Shown here one piece after another: positions 7,801 to 15,987 of a stretch of 64,000 nt of DNA. The stretch is from Vogesella alkaliphila. Lineage in GTDB: Bacteria > Pseudomonadota > Gammaproteobacteria > Burkholderiales > Chromobacteriaceae. Each line of letters begins with the position of its first letter. Within the stretch, counting starts at the first letter, position 1. The stretch spans positions 107,129 through 171,128 of the forward strand of contig NZ_BMYW01000004.1 in assembly GCF_014652475.1 (NCBI RefSeq), written 5' to 3'. A program made the translations under genes and the position numbers. Under the pieces are notes generated by a model. The model did not search any database. It was given only the letters and a program-made list of their open reading frames with translations, and was not told where the DNA came from.

Positions 7801-8799
7801 ATGGCCAGAAGCGGCATCTACAAATCAGAAGTCCTGCGTGCACGGGACAATCTGCTGGCGCAGGGGCGCAATCCGTCGATTGACGCCATCCGTGCCGAGC
7901 TCGGCAATACCGGCTCCAAGACCACCATTCACCGCTACCTGAAAGAGCTGGAAGAAGAAGAGGGCGCCGGCAGCGGCGCGAAGATCGCCGTCAGCGAGGC
8001 AATCCAGGAGCTGGTCGGCCGGCTGGCCGCCCGCCTGCACGAAGAGGCCGACGAGCGCATTGCCGCGATGGCGGCGGAGTCGGCCGCACAGCTGGCGCAG
8101 TGTCGCGAACAGCTGGCGCAGACCACCGCGCAAGCCGAGGTTTGCCAGCAACAGCTGCAGCAGCTGAGCCAAGCGCTGGCAGCCGAACAGCAGCAGCACG
8201 CCGCCGCCCGCGAGGCACTGCAGGCGGCACAACTGCGCGACGGCCAGCAACAACAGCAGATCGTCGGCCTGCAGGAACGGCTGGCAGAAAACCAGGCGCA
8301 CCGCGCATCGCTGGAGGAAAAGCACCTGCACGCGCGCGAGGCGCTGGAGCACTATCGCCAGTCGGTAAAGGAGCAGCGCGATCAGGAGCAGCGCCGCCAC
8401 GAACAGCAGGTGCAGCAACTGCAGGCCGAGCTGCGCACCCTTGGCCAGACCTTGATCGTCAAGCAGGACGAGCTGACGCGGCTGTATCAGGACAGCGCCC
8501 GTACCGGCGCCGAGCTGCTGGCCGCCAGCCGCGCCTTGCGGCAGCAGGAACAGGAGAGTGCGCGGCAGGCGCAGACCGCGGCGGGACTGCAGGCAAGAAT
8601 CGCGGAACAGGAACGCTTGCTGGCGGTGCTGAACGAACGGCTGGAGCGGGCGATCAGCAGCCGCGAGGAGGTGTGGCAGCTGTTGCAGCAGGCCAGCACG
8701 GCAACAGCGGTCCCGACGGGCGAGGGGGCGGCCGCTGCGACGGAGGCCGATGGTGGGGTAGTGGTAGCCACTGGCGAAGCCGCCGCGCCACCAGCCTAG
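7801..8799 (+). CDS. tnpT: KfrA-type DNA-binding coiled-coil protein, TnpT-like accessory resolution protein
   Basis: A 332-residue protein. The N-terminal 60 residues have the KfrA_N helix-turn-helix character (GRNPSIDAIRAELG, SKTTIHRYLKELEEEE). A Gln/Ala/Glu-rich coiled coil follows for about 240 residues, and the tail is low-complexity Ala/Val. In Tn4651 the partner of the TnpS recombinase, TnpT, is this kind of protein and binds the resolution site. GGAG lies 7 nt before the ATG at 7801; a longer frame from 7747 lacks an SD and would run through the palindromic operator region. It is divergent from the recombinase gene. A plasmid-type KfrA regulator is the alternative, but the pairing with a divergent recombinase favours the resolution role. 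Confidence 0.7.
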   Translation: MARSGIYKSEVLRARDNLLAQGRNPSIDAIRAELGNTGSKTTIHRYLKELEEEEGAGSGAKIAVSEAIQELVGRLAARLHEEADERIAAMAAESAAQLAQCREQLAQTTAQAEVCQQQLQQLSQALAAEQQQHAAAREALQAAQLRDGQQQQQIVGLQERLAENQAHRASLEEKHLHAREALEHYRQSVKEQRDQEQRRHEQQVQQLQAELRTLGQTLIVKQDELTRLYQDSARTGAELLAASRALRQQEQESARQAQTAAGLQARIAEQERLLAVLNERLERAISSREEVWQLLQQASTATAVPTGEGAAAATEADGGVVVATGEAAAPPA

Positions 8800-8805
8800 C
8801 CGTGA

Positions 8806-8831
8806 CCTTGCGGCCAACGTTGGCCGCAAGG
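8806..8831. repeat. Perfect 26-bp palindrome made of two inverted copies of the dispersed motif
   Basis: Two head-to-head copies of GTTGGCCGCAAGG form a perfect palindrome 7 bp after the tnpT-like stop. It could fold as a transcript-end hairpin, but no T-run follows. Confidence 0.9.
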
Positions 8832-8966
8832 CACTGCCCGCACGGAAGGCCGCGCCGGTGGCTCACGAAAACCCCACCACTGAGCGCTTTGGCTTGCGCG
8901 CCAGTTACCATCCAGTACGGGAGAAAGTGTTCGCCGGCAGCGCCGCCGAATCCAGGCGGTTCGCCC

Positions 8967-8996
8967 AAAAAAAACCGGCTCTCGCGGAGCCGGTTT
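8967..8996 (-). terminator. Rho-independent terminator of the darP-mog-yheT-trpC operon
   Basis: A 10-bp stem (8972-8981 with 8987-8996) and a TCGCG loop, followed leftward on the minus strand by a T-run (A-tract 8967-8974). It lies 18 bp beyond the trpC stop. Confidence 0.9.
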
Positions 8997-9014
8997 GTGT
9001 TGTCGTGTTGCGCC

Positions 9015-9806
9015 TCAGGCGAACAGCTGCTGCAGTGCGGCGCCAGGATCGCTTTCACGCATGAAGGCTTCGCCGACCAGGAAGGTGTGCACCTCGTGAT
9101 CGCGCATGCGCTGCACGTCGTCACGGGTGACGATGCCGCTTTCGGTGACGGCGATGCGGTCCTTGCCGATCATCGGCAGCAATTGTAGCGTGGTATCGAG
9201 GTTGACCTCGAAGGTGCGCAGGTTGCGGTTGTTGACGCCCACCAGCGGCGTGCTTAGCTGCAGCGCCGCTTCCAGCTCCGCCGCGTCGTGCACTTCCACC
9301 AGTACCGCCATACCCAGCTCGTGGGCCAGCGCCTCGAAATCCTGCATCTGCGACAGGCTCAGCGCCGCCGCGATCAGCAGGATGCAGTCGGCACCGATGG
9401 CGCGCGCTTCGTAGATCTGGTACGGATCGACCATGAAGTCCTTGCGCAGCACCGGCAGGCTGCAGGCGGCTCGGGCGGCGATCAGGTAGTCCTCGTGCCC
9501 CTGGAAGTAGGGCGCGTCGGTCAGCACCGACAGGCAGGCGGCGCCGGCCGCCTCGTAGCTGCGGGCGATCGCGGCCGGATCGAAGTCGGCGCGGATGACG
9601 CCCTTGCTGGGGCTGGCCTTTTTCACTTCGGCAATCACCGCCGCCAGCTGCTGCTGGTGCTTGCCGCGGATGGCGGCGACGAAGTCACGGTGATCGCCAC
9701 GCTTGGCCTCGGCGGCGGCGCGCACGCTGGCCAGCGACTGCCGAGCCGAGCGGGCGGCCACTTCCTCGAATTTGGTGGCGCAGATTTTGTTGAGAATGTC
9801 GGACAT
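9015..9806 (-). CDS. trpC: Indole-3-glycerol phosphate synthase
   Basis: A 263-residue single-domain IGPS of tryptophan biosynthesis. It closes the indole ring from carboxyphenylamino-deoxyribulose phosphate. Seen: the family signature [12 protein letters not shown] with catalytic Lys, [11 protein letters not shown] with the second catalytic Lys, LVEVH with the catalytic Glu, [13 protein letters not shown] and VTESGI. Not fused to trpF. Here it is separated from trpD/trpG and is the last gene of a leftward cluster, 12 bp after the YheT-type hydrolase gene. Start ATG at 9806. Confidence 0.96.
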   Translation of the reverse strand: MSDILNKICATKFEEVAARSARQSLASVRAAAEAKRGDHRDFVAAIRGKHQQQLAAVIAEVKKASPSKGVIRADFDPAAIARSYEAAGAACLSVLTDAPYFQGHEDYLIAARAACSLPVLRKDFMVDPYQIYEARAIGADCILLIAAALSLSQMQDFEALAHELGMAVLVEVHDAAELEAALQLSTPLVGVNNRNLRTFEVNLDTTLQLLPMIGKDRIAVTESGIVTRDDVQRMRDHEVHTFLVGEAFMRESDPGAALQQLFA

Positions 9807-9818
9807 GCGGATTGTCTT

Positions 9819-10784
9819 TCAGTCGGTGCCGGTACTGCTCGGCAGGTGAAGATCGAAAAAGGTCAGCAGCCGTTGCGGCAGCCATTGCAGGTGGCCGGGG
9901 AAGCGGCCACTGACGAAACCGACGTGGCCGCCGTGCTCCGGCTGCTCCAGCGTCACCGCCGGGCTAACTTCGCCGTTGCCGGGCAGCGCCGACACCGGCA
10001 GAAACGGATCGTTGCGCGCATTCAGCACCAGGGTTGGCCGCACGATGTCCTTCAGCAGCGGCTTGCTGCTGGCACGGCGCCAGTAGTCCTGCACGTCGCG
10101 ATAGCCGTGCAGCGGCGCGGTGACCAGATTGTCGAACTCGACGAAGGTCTTACTGTTGCGTACCGCTGCGGCGTCGAACAGGTCCGGGTGCTGCGCCAGC
10201 TGGGCCAGCGATTTTGGCTTCAGCGTATTGAGGAACATGCGGGTGTAGACGTGGCGCCCGAAGCCGCGGTCGAGACAGGTGCTGGCCGCGGCCAGATCCA
10301 GCGGCGCCGAGATCGCCGCCGCCGCTTGTGGCAGCGCACGGGCGCCGTGCTCGCCGAGGTAACGCAGCAGCATGTTGCCGCCCAGCGACACGCCGGCGAC
10401 GAACAGCAGGGTATTACCGGCCGCCAGTCGCTGCAGTATCCAGTCGACCTCGGCGGCATCGCCGGCGTGGTAGGCGCGGCGCAGCAGATTGGGCTGGCCG
10501 CCGCAGCCGCGAAAGTGCGGCACCACGCCACGCCAGCCGCGCGCCTTGACCGCGTGCATCAGCGCGCTGGCGTAGTGGCTATGGCTGCTGCCTTCCAGGC
10601 CGTGGAACAGCACCACCAGCGGCGCACCGGCATCGCCATCGACATGGTCGACGGCGATCTCGCCGCCATCCGGCGTCGGCCAGACCTCGCGGCGATAGGC
10701 CGGGGGTTGCGATTTGAGAAACAGCGCCGGCCAGATGGTTTGCAGGTGACTGCCAAGCAGCCAGCGCGGCGGGCAATAACTCAT
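9819..10784 (-). CDS. YheT-family alpha/beta hydrolase
   Basis: A 321-residue alpha/beta hydrolase of the YheT (ABHD1/3-like) family; substrate unknown. Seen: the oxyanion segment LFHGLEGSSHSHY, the lid region GCGGQPN, the nucleophile elbow GVSLGGN, the acid residue in NARNDPFLP, and the catalytic His in EHGGHVGF. There is no signal peptide, so likely cytoplasmic. Its ATG overlaps the mog stop (ATGA), showing translational coupling, though no functional link to molybdenum cofactor is evident. Confidence 0.9.
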   Translation of the reverse strand: MSYCPPRWLLGSHLQTIWPALFLKSQPPAYRREVWPTPDGGEIAVDHVDGDAGAPLVVLFHGLEGSSHSHYASALMHAVKARGWRGVVPHFRGCGGQPNLLRRAYHAGDAAEVDWILQRLAAGNTLLFVAGVSLGGNMLLRYLGEHGARALPQAAAAISAPLDLAAASTCLDRGFGRHVYTRMFLNTLKPKSLAQLAQHPDLFDAAAVRNSKTFVEFDNLVTAPLHGYRDVQDYWRRASSKPLLKDIVRPTLVLNARNDPFLPVSALPGNGEVSPAVTLEQPEHGGHVGFVSGRFPGHLQWLPQRLLTFFDLHLPSSTGTD

Positions 10785-11359
10785 GTGCCGGGCTTGACCG
10801 CGGATTTCGGACGGAAGGCCTTGACCACCGCGTCGCGGGTTTCCAGCCAGGGCGCACCGATCAGGTCCAGGCAGTAGGGCACCGCGGCAAAGATGCCGGG
10901 CACCAGCACCTGCTCGCCATCGCGCAGGCCTTCCAGCGTCTCGCGGATGGCCTTCGGCTGGCCGGGCAGGTTCAGGATCAGGCTCTGCTTGCGGATCACG
11001 CCCACCTGACGCGACAGGATTGCGGTCGGTACGAACTTGAGGCTGATCTGGCGCATCTGCTCGCCAAAGCCAGGCATCACCCGGTCGGCGACCGCCAGCG
11101 TGGCTTCCGGGGTGACATCGCGCGGCGCCGGGCCGGTGCCGCCGGTGGTGAGCACCAGGTGGCAGCCGACGTCGTCGACCAATTCGCGCAGCGTGGCCTC
11201 GATCAGCGGCTGCTCGTCGGCGATCAGCCGGGTTTCGGTGCTGAACGGCGTGGCGATGGCCAGGCTCAGCCAGTCCAGCAGCGCCGGAATGCCCTTGTCT
11301 TCATAGATGCCCTGGCTGGCACGATCAGAGATGGAAACCAGACCGATCTTGATGCTCAT
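10781..11359 (-). CDS. mog: Molybdopterin adenylyltransferase (MogA)
   Basis: A 192-residue MogA/MoaB-fold enzyme that adenylates molybdopterin before molybdate insertion. Seen: KIGLVSISDRAS with the conserved Asp and EDKG, the nucleotide/pterin loop LVLTTGGTGPAPRDVTPEAT, and ILNLPGQPKA. The Mog-type length and the YEDKGIPAL segment favour Mog over MoaB. An upstream GTG (11365) overlaps the darP stop and an ATG follows two codons later; the SD AGGA sits 9 nt before the ATG, so 11359 is chosen. No other moa genes are adjacent. Confidence 0.92.
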   Translation of the reverse strand: MSIKIGLVSISDRASQGIYEDKGIPALLDWLSLAIATPFSTETRLIADEQPLIEATLRELVDDVGCHLVLTTGGTGPAPRDVTPEATLAVADRVMPGFGEQMRQISLKFVPTAILSRQVGVIRKQSLILNLPGQPKAIRETLEGLRDGEQVLVPGIFAAVPYCLDLIGAPWLETRDAVVKAFRPKSAVKPGT

Positions 11360-11361
11360 GT

Positions 11362-11919
11362 TCACTCGTCCTGCGTGTCGTCTTGTTCGTCACCGCTGTT
11401 GGCCGGCTTGCCCTGTTCCGGAATCAGCTCTTTCAGCAGCTGGAACAACTGACGGTTGGCCTTGGGCGGTTTGCTTTCCTCGCGCTCCTTGCGGGCATTG
11501 CGCACCATGGTGCGCAGCTGCTGCACGTCCAGCTGCGGGAAGTCGTTGATCAGCTGCTGCACGTGGCTGTCGTCTTCCACCAGCCGTTCGCGCCAGCGTT
11601 CCAGCAGGTGCAGCCAGCGGGTGTGGGCGCTGGAATCGCCGCGCAGCGCGGCCAGTTGCTGCTCGATCGGCTCCGGGTCGATGTCGCGCATCAGCTTGCC
11701 GATGTACTGCAGCTGGCGGCGCTTGGCGCCGTTGGCGGTGATTTTCTGGAAATCAAGCACGGCGACCAGCAGGCCGTCGTCCAGATTCATTTTCTTCAGT
11801 TTGGCGGCCGGCAGCTCGGTCAGCGCGCGACCGATGTCCTGCAGCGCATCCATGTCGCGTTTGCGTTGCGATTTGCTGGCAGGGAGCGCATCAGCGCCAT
11901 CATTATGGTATTCAGGCAT
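11362..11919 (-). CDS. darP: Ribosome-associated protein DarP (YjgA, DUF615)
   Basis: A 185-residue highly charged protein of the YjgA/DarP family, which binds late-stage pre-50S ribosomal particles and promotes peptidyl-transferase centre maturation. Seen: SKSQRKRDMDALQDIGR near the N-terminus, the conserved KRRQLQYIGKLMR core, and the terminal helix LFQLLKELI, with an acidic tail. It is divergent from pmbA, an arrangement also found in gammaproteobacteria, which supports both assignments. The shared 110-bp gap has a short GGTAT-G-ATACC inverted repeat at about 11947-11957. Confidence 0.93.
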   Translation of the reverse strand: MPEYHNDGADALPASKSQRKRDMDALQDIGRALTELPAAKLKKMNLDDGLLVAVLDFQKITANGAKRRQLQYIGKLMRDIDPEPIEQQLAALRGDSSAHTRWLHLLERWRERLVEDDSHVQQLINDFPQLDVQQLRTMVRNARKEREESKPPKANRQLFQLLKELIPEQGKPANSGDEQDDTQDE

Positions 11920-12029
11920 GGTAAGGCTTGGTTACGGTTTCAAGCTGGTATGATACCGGAAAAGCACAAGCCACGGCCGATCACCGTGCCTTTCCGTGGT
12001 GCTATCGTTGACAGATGAAGAAGGCAGCC

Positions 12030-13382
12030 ATGTCAGAACAGATTTTTTCCTACAGCTCGCCCGAGCTGGAGTCCATCGCCAGCCGAGTACTGGAGCTGGC
12101 GCGCGCCGGCGGCGCCACCGCCGCGGAGGCCGACATTTCCGAAGGCTGCGGCCACAGCGTGTCAGTGCGCCTGGCGGAAGTGGAGACCATCGAGTACAAC
12201 CGCGACAAGGGCGTGTCGGTCACGCTGTATCTGGGCCAGAAGAAGGGCCACGCCAGCACCTCCGACTTTTCCGACGCCGCCCTGCAGGACACCGTCAACG
12301 CCGCGCTGAACATCGCGCGCTATACCGCCGCCGACGATTGCGCCGGGCTGGCCGATCCGGCGCTGCTGATGAAGGCGGAGCAGGATCGCGATCTCGACCT
12401 CTACCACCCGTGGGACCTGCCGGTGGAAACCGCGATCGAGCTGGCGCGCGAGTGCGAGGCCGCCGCGCGCGCGGTGGACGCCCGCATCCGCAATTCCGAA
12501 GGCGGCACCGTGTCCACCCACGCCACCCGCCACTGCTACGCCAACAGCCACGGCTTCATCGGCAGCCAGACCACCTCGCGCCACAGCCTGTCGGCGGCGG
12601 TGATCGCCGACAGCGGCGACAGCATGCAGCGCGACTACTGGTACAGCGCCGCGCGCTGCGCCGACGACCTGCTGTCTGCGGCCAACGTTGGCCGCATCGC
12701 CGGCGAGCGCACCGTGCGCCGTCTCGACGGCCGCCGCATCAAGACCGGGCTGTACCCTGTGGTATTCGAGGCGCCGATTGCCGGCTCGCTGCTCGGCCAC
12801 CTAGTGCAGGCGGTCAGCGGCGGCAGCCTGTACCGCAAGTCCAGCTTCCTGCTCGATTCGCTCGGCACCAAAGTCTGCGCCGACATCATCACCATCGACG
12901 AAGACCCGTTCGTGCTGCGCGGCCTCGCCAGCGGCTGCTGCGACGACGAGGGCGTCGCCACCCACCAGCGCCGGCTGGTGGACAACGGTGTGCTGCAGGG
13001 CTATTTCCTCGGCAGCTACTCGGCGCGCAAGCTGGGCATGCAAAGCACCGGCCACGCCGGCGGCCCGCACAACCTGGCGGTACAGCCGACGCTGACCGGC
13101 GGCCTGGACGCGGTGCTGCAGCGCATGGGCAGCGGCCTGCTGGTCACCGAGCTGATGGGGCAGGGCATCAATATGGTGACCGGCGACTATTCGCGCGGCG
13201 CCAGCGGCTTCTGGGTCGAGAACGGCGTCATCGCCTACCCGGTGGAAGAGCTGACTATCGCCGGCAACCTGCGCGACATGCTGCGGCAGATCGATGCCGT
13301 CGGCGACGACGTCGACCGCCGCGGCAGCCGTCATATCGGCTCGGTATTGCTGTCGTCGATGATGGTGGCAGGCGAGGGCTAA
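12030..13382 (+). CDS. pmbA: TldE/PmbA family metalloprotease subunit
   Basis: 450 residues from the ATG at 12030, equal to the length of E. coli PmbA (TldE). AAGAAGG lies just upstream, while the ATG five codons earlier lacks an SD. PmbA partners TldD to degrade unfolded peptides and process microcin B17 and CcdA; PmbA itself lacks the HExxxH zinc motif, and none is seen here. Conserved blocks: VSVTLYLGQKKGHAS near the N-terminus, EAPIAGSLLGHL, GVLQGYFLGSYSARKLG, and the C-terminal SGFWVENG. The dispersed motif appears as a perfect 20-bp palindrome inside the gene at 12677-12696 and is translated A-A-N-V-G-R-I. Confidence 0.95.
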   Translation: MSEQIFSYSSPELESIASRVLELARAGGATAAEADISEGCGHSVSVRLAEVETIEYNRDKGVSVTLYLGQKKGHASTSDFSDAALQDTVNAALNIARYTAADDCAGLADPALLMKAEQDRDLDLYHPWDLPVETAIELARECEAAARAVDARIRNSEGGTVSTHATRHCYANSHGFIGSQTTSRHSLSAAVIADSGDSMQRDYWYSAARCADDLLSAANVGRIAGERTVRRLDGRRIKTGLYPVVFEAPIAGSLLGHLVQAVSGGSLYRKSSFLLDSLGTKVCADIITIDEDPFVLRGLASGCCDDEGVATHQRRLVDNGVLQGYFLGSYSARKLGMQSTGHAGGPHNLAVQPTLTGGLDAVLQRMGSGLLVTELMGQGINMVTGDYSRGASGFWVENGVIAYPVEELTIAGNLRDMLRQIDAVGDDVDRRGSRHIGSVLLSSMMVAGEG

Positions 13383-13409
13383 GCGCGAACCAACAAGCGC
13401 AAACCTAAT

Positions 13410-13437
13410 GATGCCGCCCCCGGTGCGGCATCCGTTT
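13410..13437 (+). terminator. Terminator after pmbA
   Basis: An 8-bp stem GATGCCGC / GCGGCATC with a 7-nt loop is followed by CGTTTT. A second small hairpin (CGCCCG...CGGGCG, 13441-13456) follows. It lies between pmbA and the patatin gene. Confidence 0.6.
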
Positions 13438-13478
13438 TGGCGCCCGCAGACGGGCGTGTTTCGACAAGGGGGCAGGAC

Positions 13479-14609
13479 ATGACAAAACCTGTCGTAGGTC
13501 TGGTGCTGGCCGGCGGTGGCGCGCGGGCAGCCTATCAGGTCGGGGTGCTGATGGCGGTGGCGCGCATGCTGCCGCGCCATGCGGCCAGCCCGTTCCAGGT
13601 CGTCAGCGGCACCTCTGCCGGTGCCATCAATGCCGTCGGCCTTGCCGCCGGCGCGCAGCATTTCCGCCGCACCACCGCGCACCTGGTGCGGATGTGGCAG
13701 TCGGTGCGGGTGCAGGACGTCTATCGCGTTGACGCGCCATACTTCGTCAAGGCCTTCCTGCAGTGGGGCGGTTCGCTGCTGACCGGCGGCAAATTGGTGC
13801 ACACGCCACCGAGCTTCCTCGACAACCGCCCGCTGCACCATTACCTGACGCGCACGGTGCAACTGGAGGGCATCGATACCGCCATCCAGAGCGGCGCGCT
13901 GCGCGCGCTGTCGCTGACCGCCTCCTGCTACACCACCGGCCAGTCGGTGAGCTTCTTCGAAGGCTGCGAACAGGTCGAACCGTGGCATCGCCACCAGCGT
14001 TGCGGCCAACGTGAGCGTCTCAGTATCGAGCACCTGATGGCGACCTCGGCGATCCCGCTGCTGTTTCCCTCCGCGCGCGTGGACGGCCGCCACTACTGCG
14101 ATGGCGCCATCCGCCAGATGGCGCCGCTATCGCCGGCACTGCACCTTGGCGCGCAAAAGCTGTTCGTGATCAACCTGGTCAGCCATCAGGAGCGGCGGCA
14201 GGCCCAGCAGACGGCTGCACCCAGCCTCGCGCAGATCTTCGGCCACCTGCTGGACAGCATCTTCATCGACAGCATGTCGGCGGACATGGAGCGGCTGGCG
14301 CGCGTCAACCACACCGTGTCGCTGCTGGACGAGCACGCCCGCCACCACAGCACCGCGCTGAAGCGGATCGAGGTGTTCCACATCTCGCCCAGCGTATCGC
14401 TGGACAGCATCGCCCACCGCCATTTCGACGGCTTCCCGGCGACGATGCGCTTCCTGCTGCGCGGCGCCGGTGCCATGCGCCAGCGCGGCTCGACACTGGC
14501 CAGTTACTTGCTGTTCCACCCGCCGTACGGCAAGGAGCTGGTCGAGCTGGGCTACAAGGATGCGTTTGCCAAAAAGAACGAGATCATGAATTTTTTGTCC
14601 GGACGCTAG
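13479..14609 (+). CDS. Patatin-like phospholipase
   Basis: A 376-residue patatin-domain serine hydrolase (acyl hydrolase/phospholipase A family). Seen: the oxyanion loop GLVLAGGGARAAYQVG, the nucleophile elbow GTSAG, and the catalytic dyad Asp in DGAIR. The patatin domain spans about residues 5-250 and the C-terminal 120 residues are family-specific. There is no signal peptide, so cytoplasmic or peripheral membrane. Start chosen at 13479 (SD GGCAGGA, 5-8 nt away). The dispersed motif at 14000-14013 is read here as C-G-Q-R, an unusual frame compared with other copies, which suggests it is placed for its DNA sequence. Confidence 0.93.
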   Translation: MTKPVVGLVLAGGGARAAYQVGVLMAVARMLPRHAASPFQVVSGTSAGAINAVGLAAGAQHFRRTTAHLVRMWQSVRVQDVYRVDAPYFVKAFLQWGGSLLTGGKLVHTPPSFLDNRPLHHYLTRTVQLEGIDTAIQSGALRALSLTASCYTTGQSVSFFEGCEQVEPWHRHQRCGQRERLSIEHLMATSAIPLLFPSARVDGRHYCDGAIRQMAPLSPALHLGAQKLFVINLVSHQERRQAQQTAAPSLAQIFGHLLDSIFIDSMSADMERLARVNHTVSLLDEHARHHSTALKRIEVFHISPSVSLDSIAHRHFDGFPATMRFLLRGAGAMRQRGSTLASYLLFHPPYGKELVELGYKDAFAKKNEIMNFLSGR

Positions 14610-14666
14610 TCCGATTCACTCCCGTGCCGCCGTCTTGGCGGCAGGGTTACTACCAAGGGGTCATCA

Positions 14667-15161
14667 ATGAGTTTTCTGACGCGACGCCAGCTGTATGGCG
14701 TGATTGCGGCAATGTGTGCCGTCGCGATGGGCTATGCCCTGTATGCGCAGTATGTGCTGGAGCTGGAACCGTGCCCGCTGTGCATCTTCCAGCGCATCGG
14801 CGTGATCGCCGTCGGCAGCCTGGCGCTGCTGGCTGCCATCTTCAACCCGCAAGGGTTGGCCGCAAAAGTGTGGTCGCTGCTGATCGCCGTGGCGGCGGTG
14901 GCCGGGGGGAGCGTGTCGGCGTGGCAGGTGTACCTGCAGCACCTGCCGCCGGAGCAGGTGCCGGCGTGCGGGCCGGGGCTGGACTACATGCTGGAAACGC
15001 TGCCGATGACCCAGGTGCTGGAGAAGGTGTTCAAGGGCAGCGGCGAGTGTGCGCAGATCGACTGGACTTTCCTCGGCCAGTCGATGCCGTTCTGGGTCGG
15101 TGCCTTCCTGCTGTCGACCTTGCTGCTGGCGCTGTACAACGGCTGGCGCCAGACACGCTAA
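14667..15161 (+). CDS. dsbB: Disulfide bond formation protein B
   Basis: A 164-residue inner-membrane quinone reductase that reoxidises periplasmic DsbA. Seen: four hydrophobic helices, the first periplasmic-loop redox pair in EPCPLCIFQR, and the second pair split between VPACGPGLDYM and SGECAQIDW, all four catalytic cysteines being present. AAGGGG precedes the ATG. It is monocistronic between the patatin gene and a strong terminator; no dsbA is adjacent. The dispersed motif at 14851-14868 is read G-L-A-A-K. Confidence 0.97.
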   Translation: MSFLTRRQLYGVIAAMCAVAMGYALYAQYVLELEPCPLCIFQRIGVIAVGSLALLAAIFNPQGLAAKVWSLLIAVAAVAGGSVSAWQVYLQHLPPEQVPACGPGLDYMLETLPMTQVLEKVFKGSGECAQIDWTFLGQSMPFWVGAFLLSTLLLALYNGWRQTR

Positions 15162-15184
15162 GCCGACACGACACTCTAAAAAAC

Positions 15185-15213
15185 AAGGCGCCTGATGGTT
15201 CAGGCGCCTTTTT
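15185..15213. terminator. Bidirectional terminator between dsbB and a small minus-strand gene
   Basis: An 11-bp stem (15185-15195 with 15200-15210) and a TGGT loop. T-rich runs follow in both directions (TTTTT on plus, GTTTTTT on minus), so it can end dsbB and the small gene at 15219. Confidence 0.92.
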
Positions 15214-15218
15214 GCCGG

Positions 15219-15389
15219 CTACTGTTCGCGCGACTCGCGCTCCAGGCGGCGGCGCTCGATCTCGCGCCGGGCGTTGGCATTGCGGATGTCGCTGGGGCTG
15301 GTGCGCGGCATCGGCTTGCCGGTCAGTTCATTGCTGCGCATCTCGGCGCGGACCTGTACGAAATCGGATCTGGGATGAAAGCGTGCCAT
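15219..15389 (-). CDS. Small basic/acidic protein of unknown function (56 aa)
   Basis: A short reading frame of 56 codons. It starts ATG at 15389 with GGAG 7 nt upstream and ends at a stop 6 bp before a bidirectional terminator. A good promoter (TTGCCA, 17 bp, TAATAC) lies 63-91 bp upstream. The product is highly charged: it opens MARFHPRSDFVQVR, has RTSPSDIRNANARR in the middle, and ends in a helix-prone Arg/Glu stretch. No membrane segment or cysteine. I do not recognise the family. Promoter, SD and terminator together make it a credible gene. Confidence 0.7.
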   Translation of the reverse strand: MARFHPRSDFVQVRAEMRSNELTGKPMPRTSPSDIRNANARREIERRRLERESREQ

Positions 15390-15451
15390 GGCGTTTCTCC
15401 GAATTGTCTACTGGACGGTGCTGCCGATTAGAGCGGCTGCACATTGCTACT

Positions 15452-15480
15452 GTATTACACGTTTGACAGAATTTTGGCAA
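15452..15480 (-). promoter_or_regulatory. Promoter of the 56-aa small gene
   Basis: -35 TTGCCA (15475-15480) and -10 TAATAC (15452-15457) are spaced 17 bp on the minus strand, about 60 bp upstream of the small gene ATG. The rest of the gap 15390-15548 holds only this promoter and the BLUF terminator. Confidence 0.6.
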
Positions 15481-15513
15481 TTGGTGCTGCACCGCACTGT
15501 TGCCGGTGCGCAC

Positions 15514-15542
15514 AAAAAAGGCCTGCTCCATGGGGCAGGCCT
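15514..15542 (-). terminator. Terminator of the folE-BLUF operon
   Basis: An 8-bp stem (15520-15527 with 15535-15542) is followed leftward by a T-run on the minus strand (A-tract 15514-15519), just after the BLUF gene stop. Confidence 0.88.
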
Positions 15543-15548
15543 GGCGAT

Positions 15549-15977
15549 TCAGTGACAGCGTCCGACAATGGCGGCGGTGGCGATCAGCTCCTCCAGCAGC
15601 GCCATCGATGCGGAGCCGCGCACACTGAACGGATCGAGCTGCGGCTTTTCGGAAAAACGCAGCAACAGCGAGGGATTGACCTTGGCCAGATTGACCTGGC
15701 CCATGGTCCAGTTGGCGAAACGGCGTTCGCGGATTTCCTCGAAGTGCAGCAGCTCGACATTCTGGTGGCGCGGGTCGCGCACGATACTGTTGTACAGCGA
15801 GGACACCTCGGCGCGGCCGCCTTCGAGCACCTGGATGAAGATGTCGCCGCTATAGCACAGGATGCCGGTCAGGCCGCGCTCCGGGTTGTGCTTGTGGGAC
15901 TGGGCCAGGATGCTGTCGAGCACTTCCGCGCTGTAGGGCTGGGCGGCGCGGCTGGCGTAGAGCAGGCGAACGAGCAT
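15549..15977 (-). CDS. BLUF-domain blue-light sensor (FAD), short stand-alone type
   Basis: 142 residues: a BLUF domain (about 1-95) plus a short C-terminal helical cap, with no output enzyme. The photoactive residues are in place: Tyr7 (LLYAS), Asn31 (HNPERGLTG), Gln49 in the IQVLEGG motif, and Trp90/Met92 in ANWTMG. Short BLUF proteins sense blue light by a flavin hydrogen-bond switch and act through partner proteins. It lies 10 bp downstream of folE and shares its terminator, so the two are very likely co-transcribed. The partner is not evident here; regulation of, or by, the folate enzyme is only a hypothesis. Confidence 0.93.
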   Translation of the reverse strand: MLVRLLYASRAAQPYSAEVLDSILAQSHKHNPERGLTGILCYSGDIFIQVLEGGRAEVSSLYNSIVRDPRHQNVELLHFEEIRERRFANWTMGQVNLAKVNPSLLLRFSEKPQLDPFSVRGSASMALLEELIATAAIVGRCH

Positions 15978-15987
15978 GACGGTTTCC

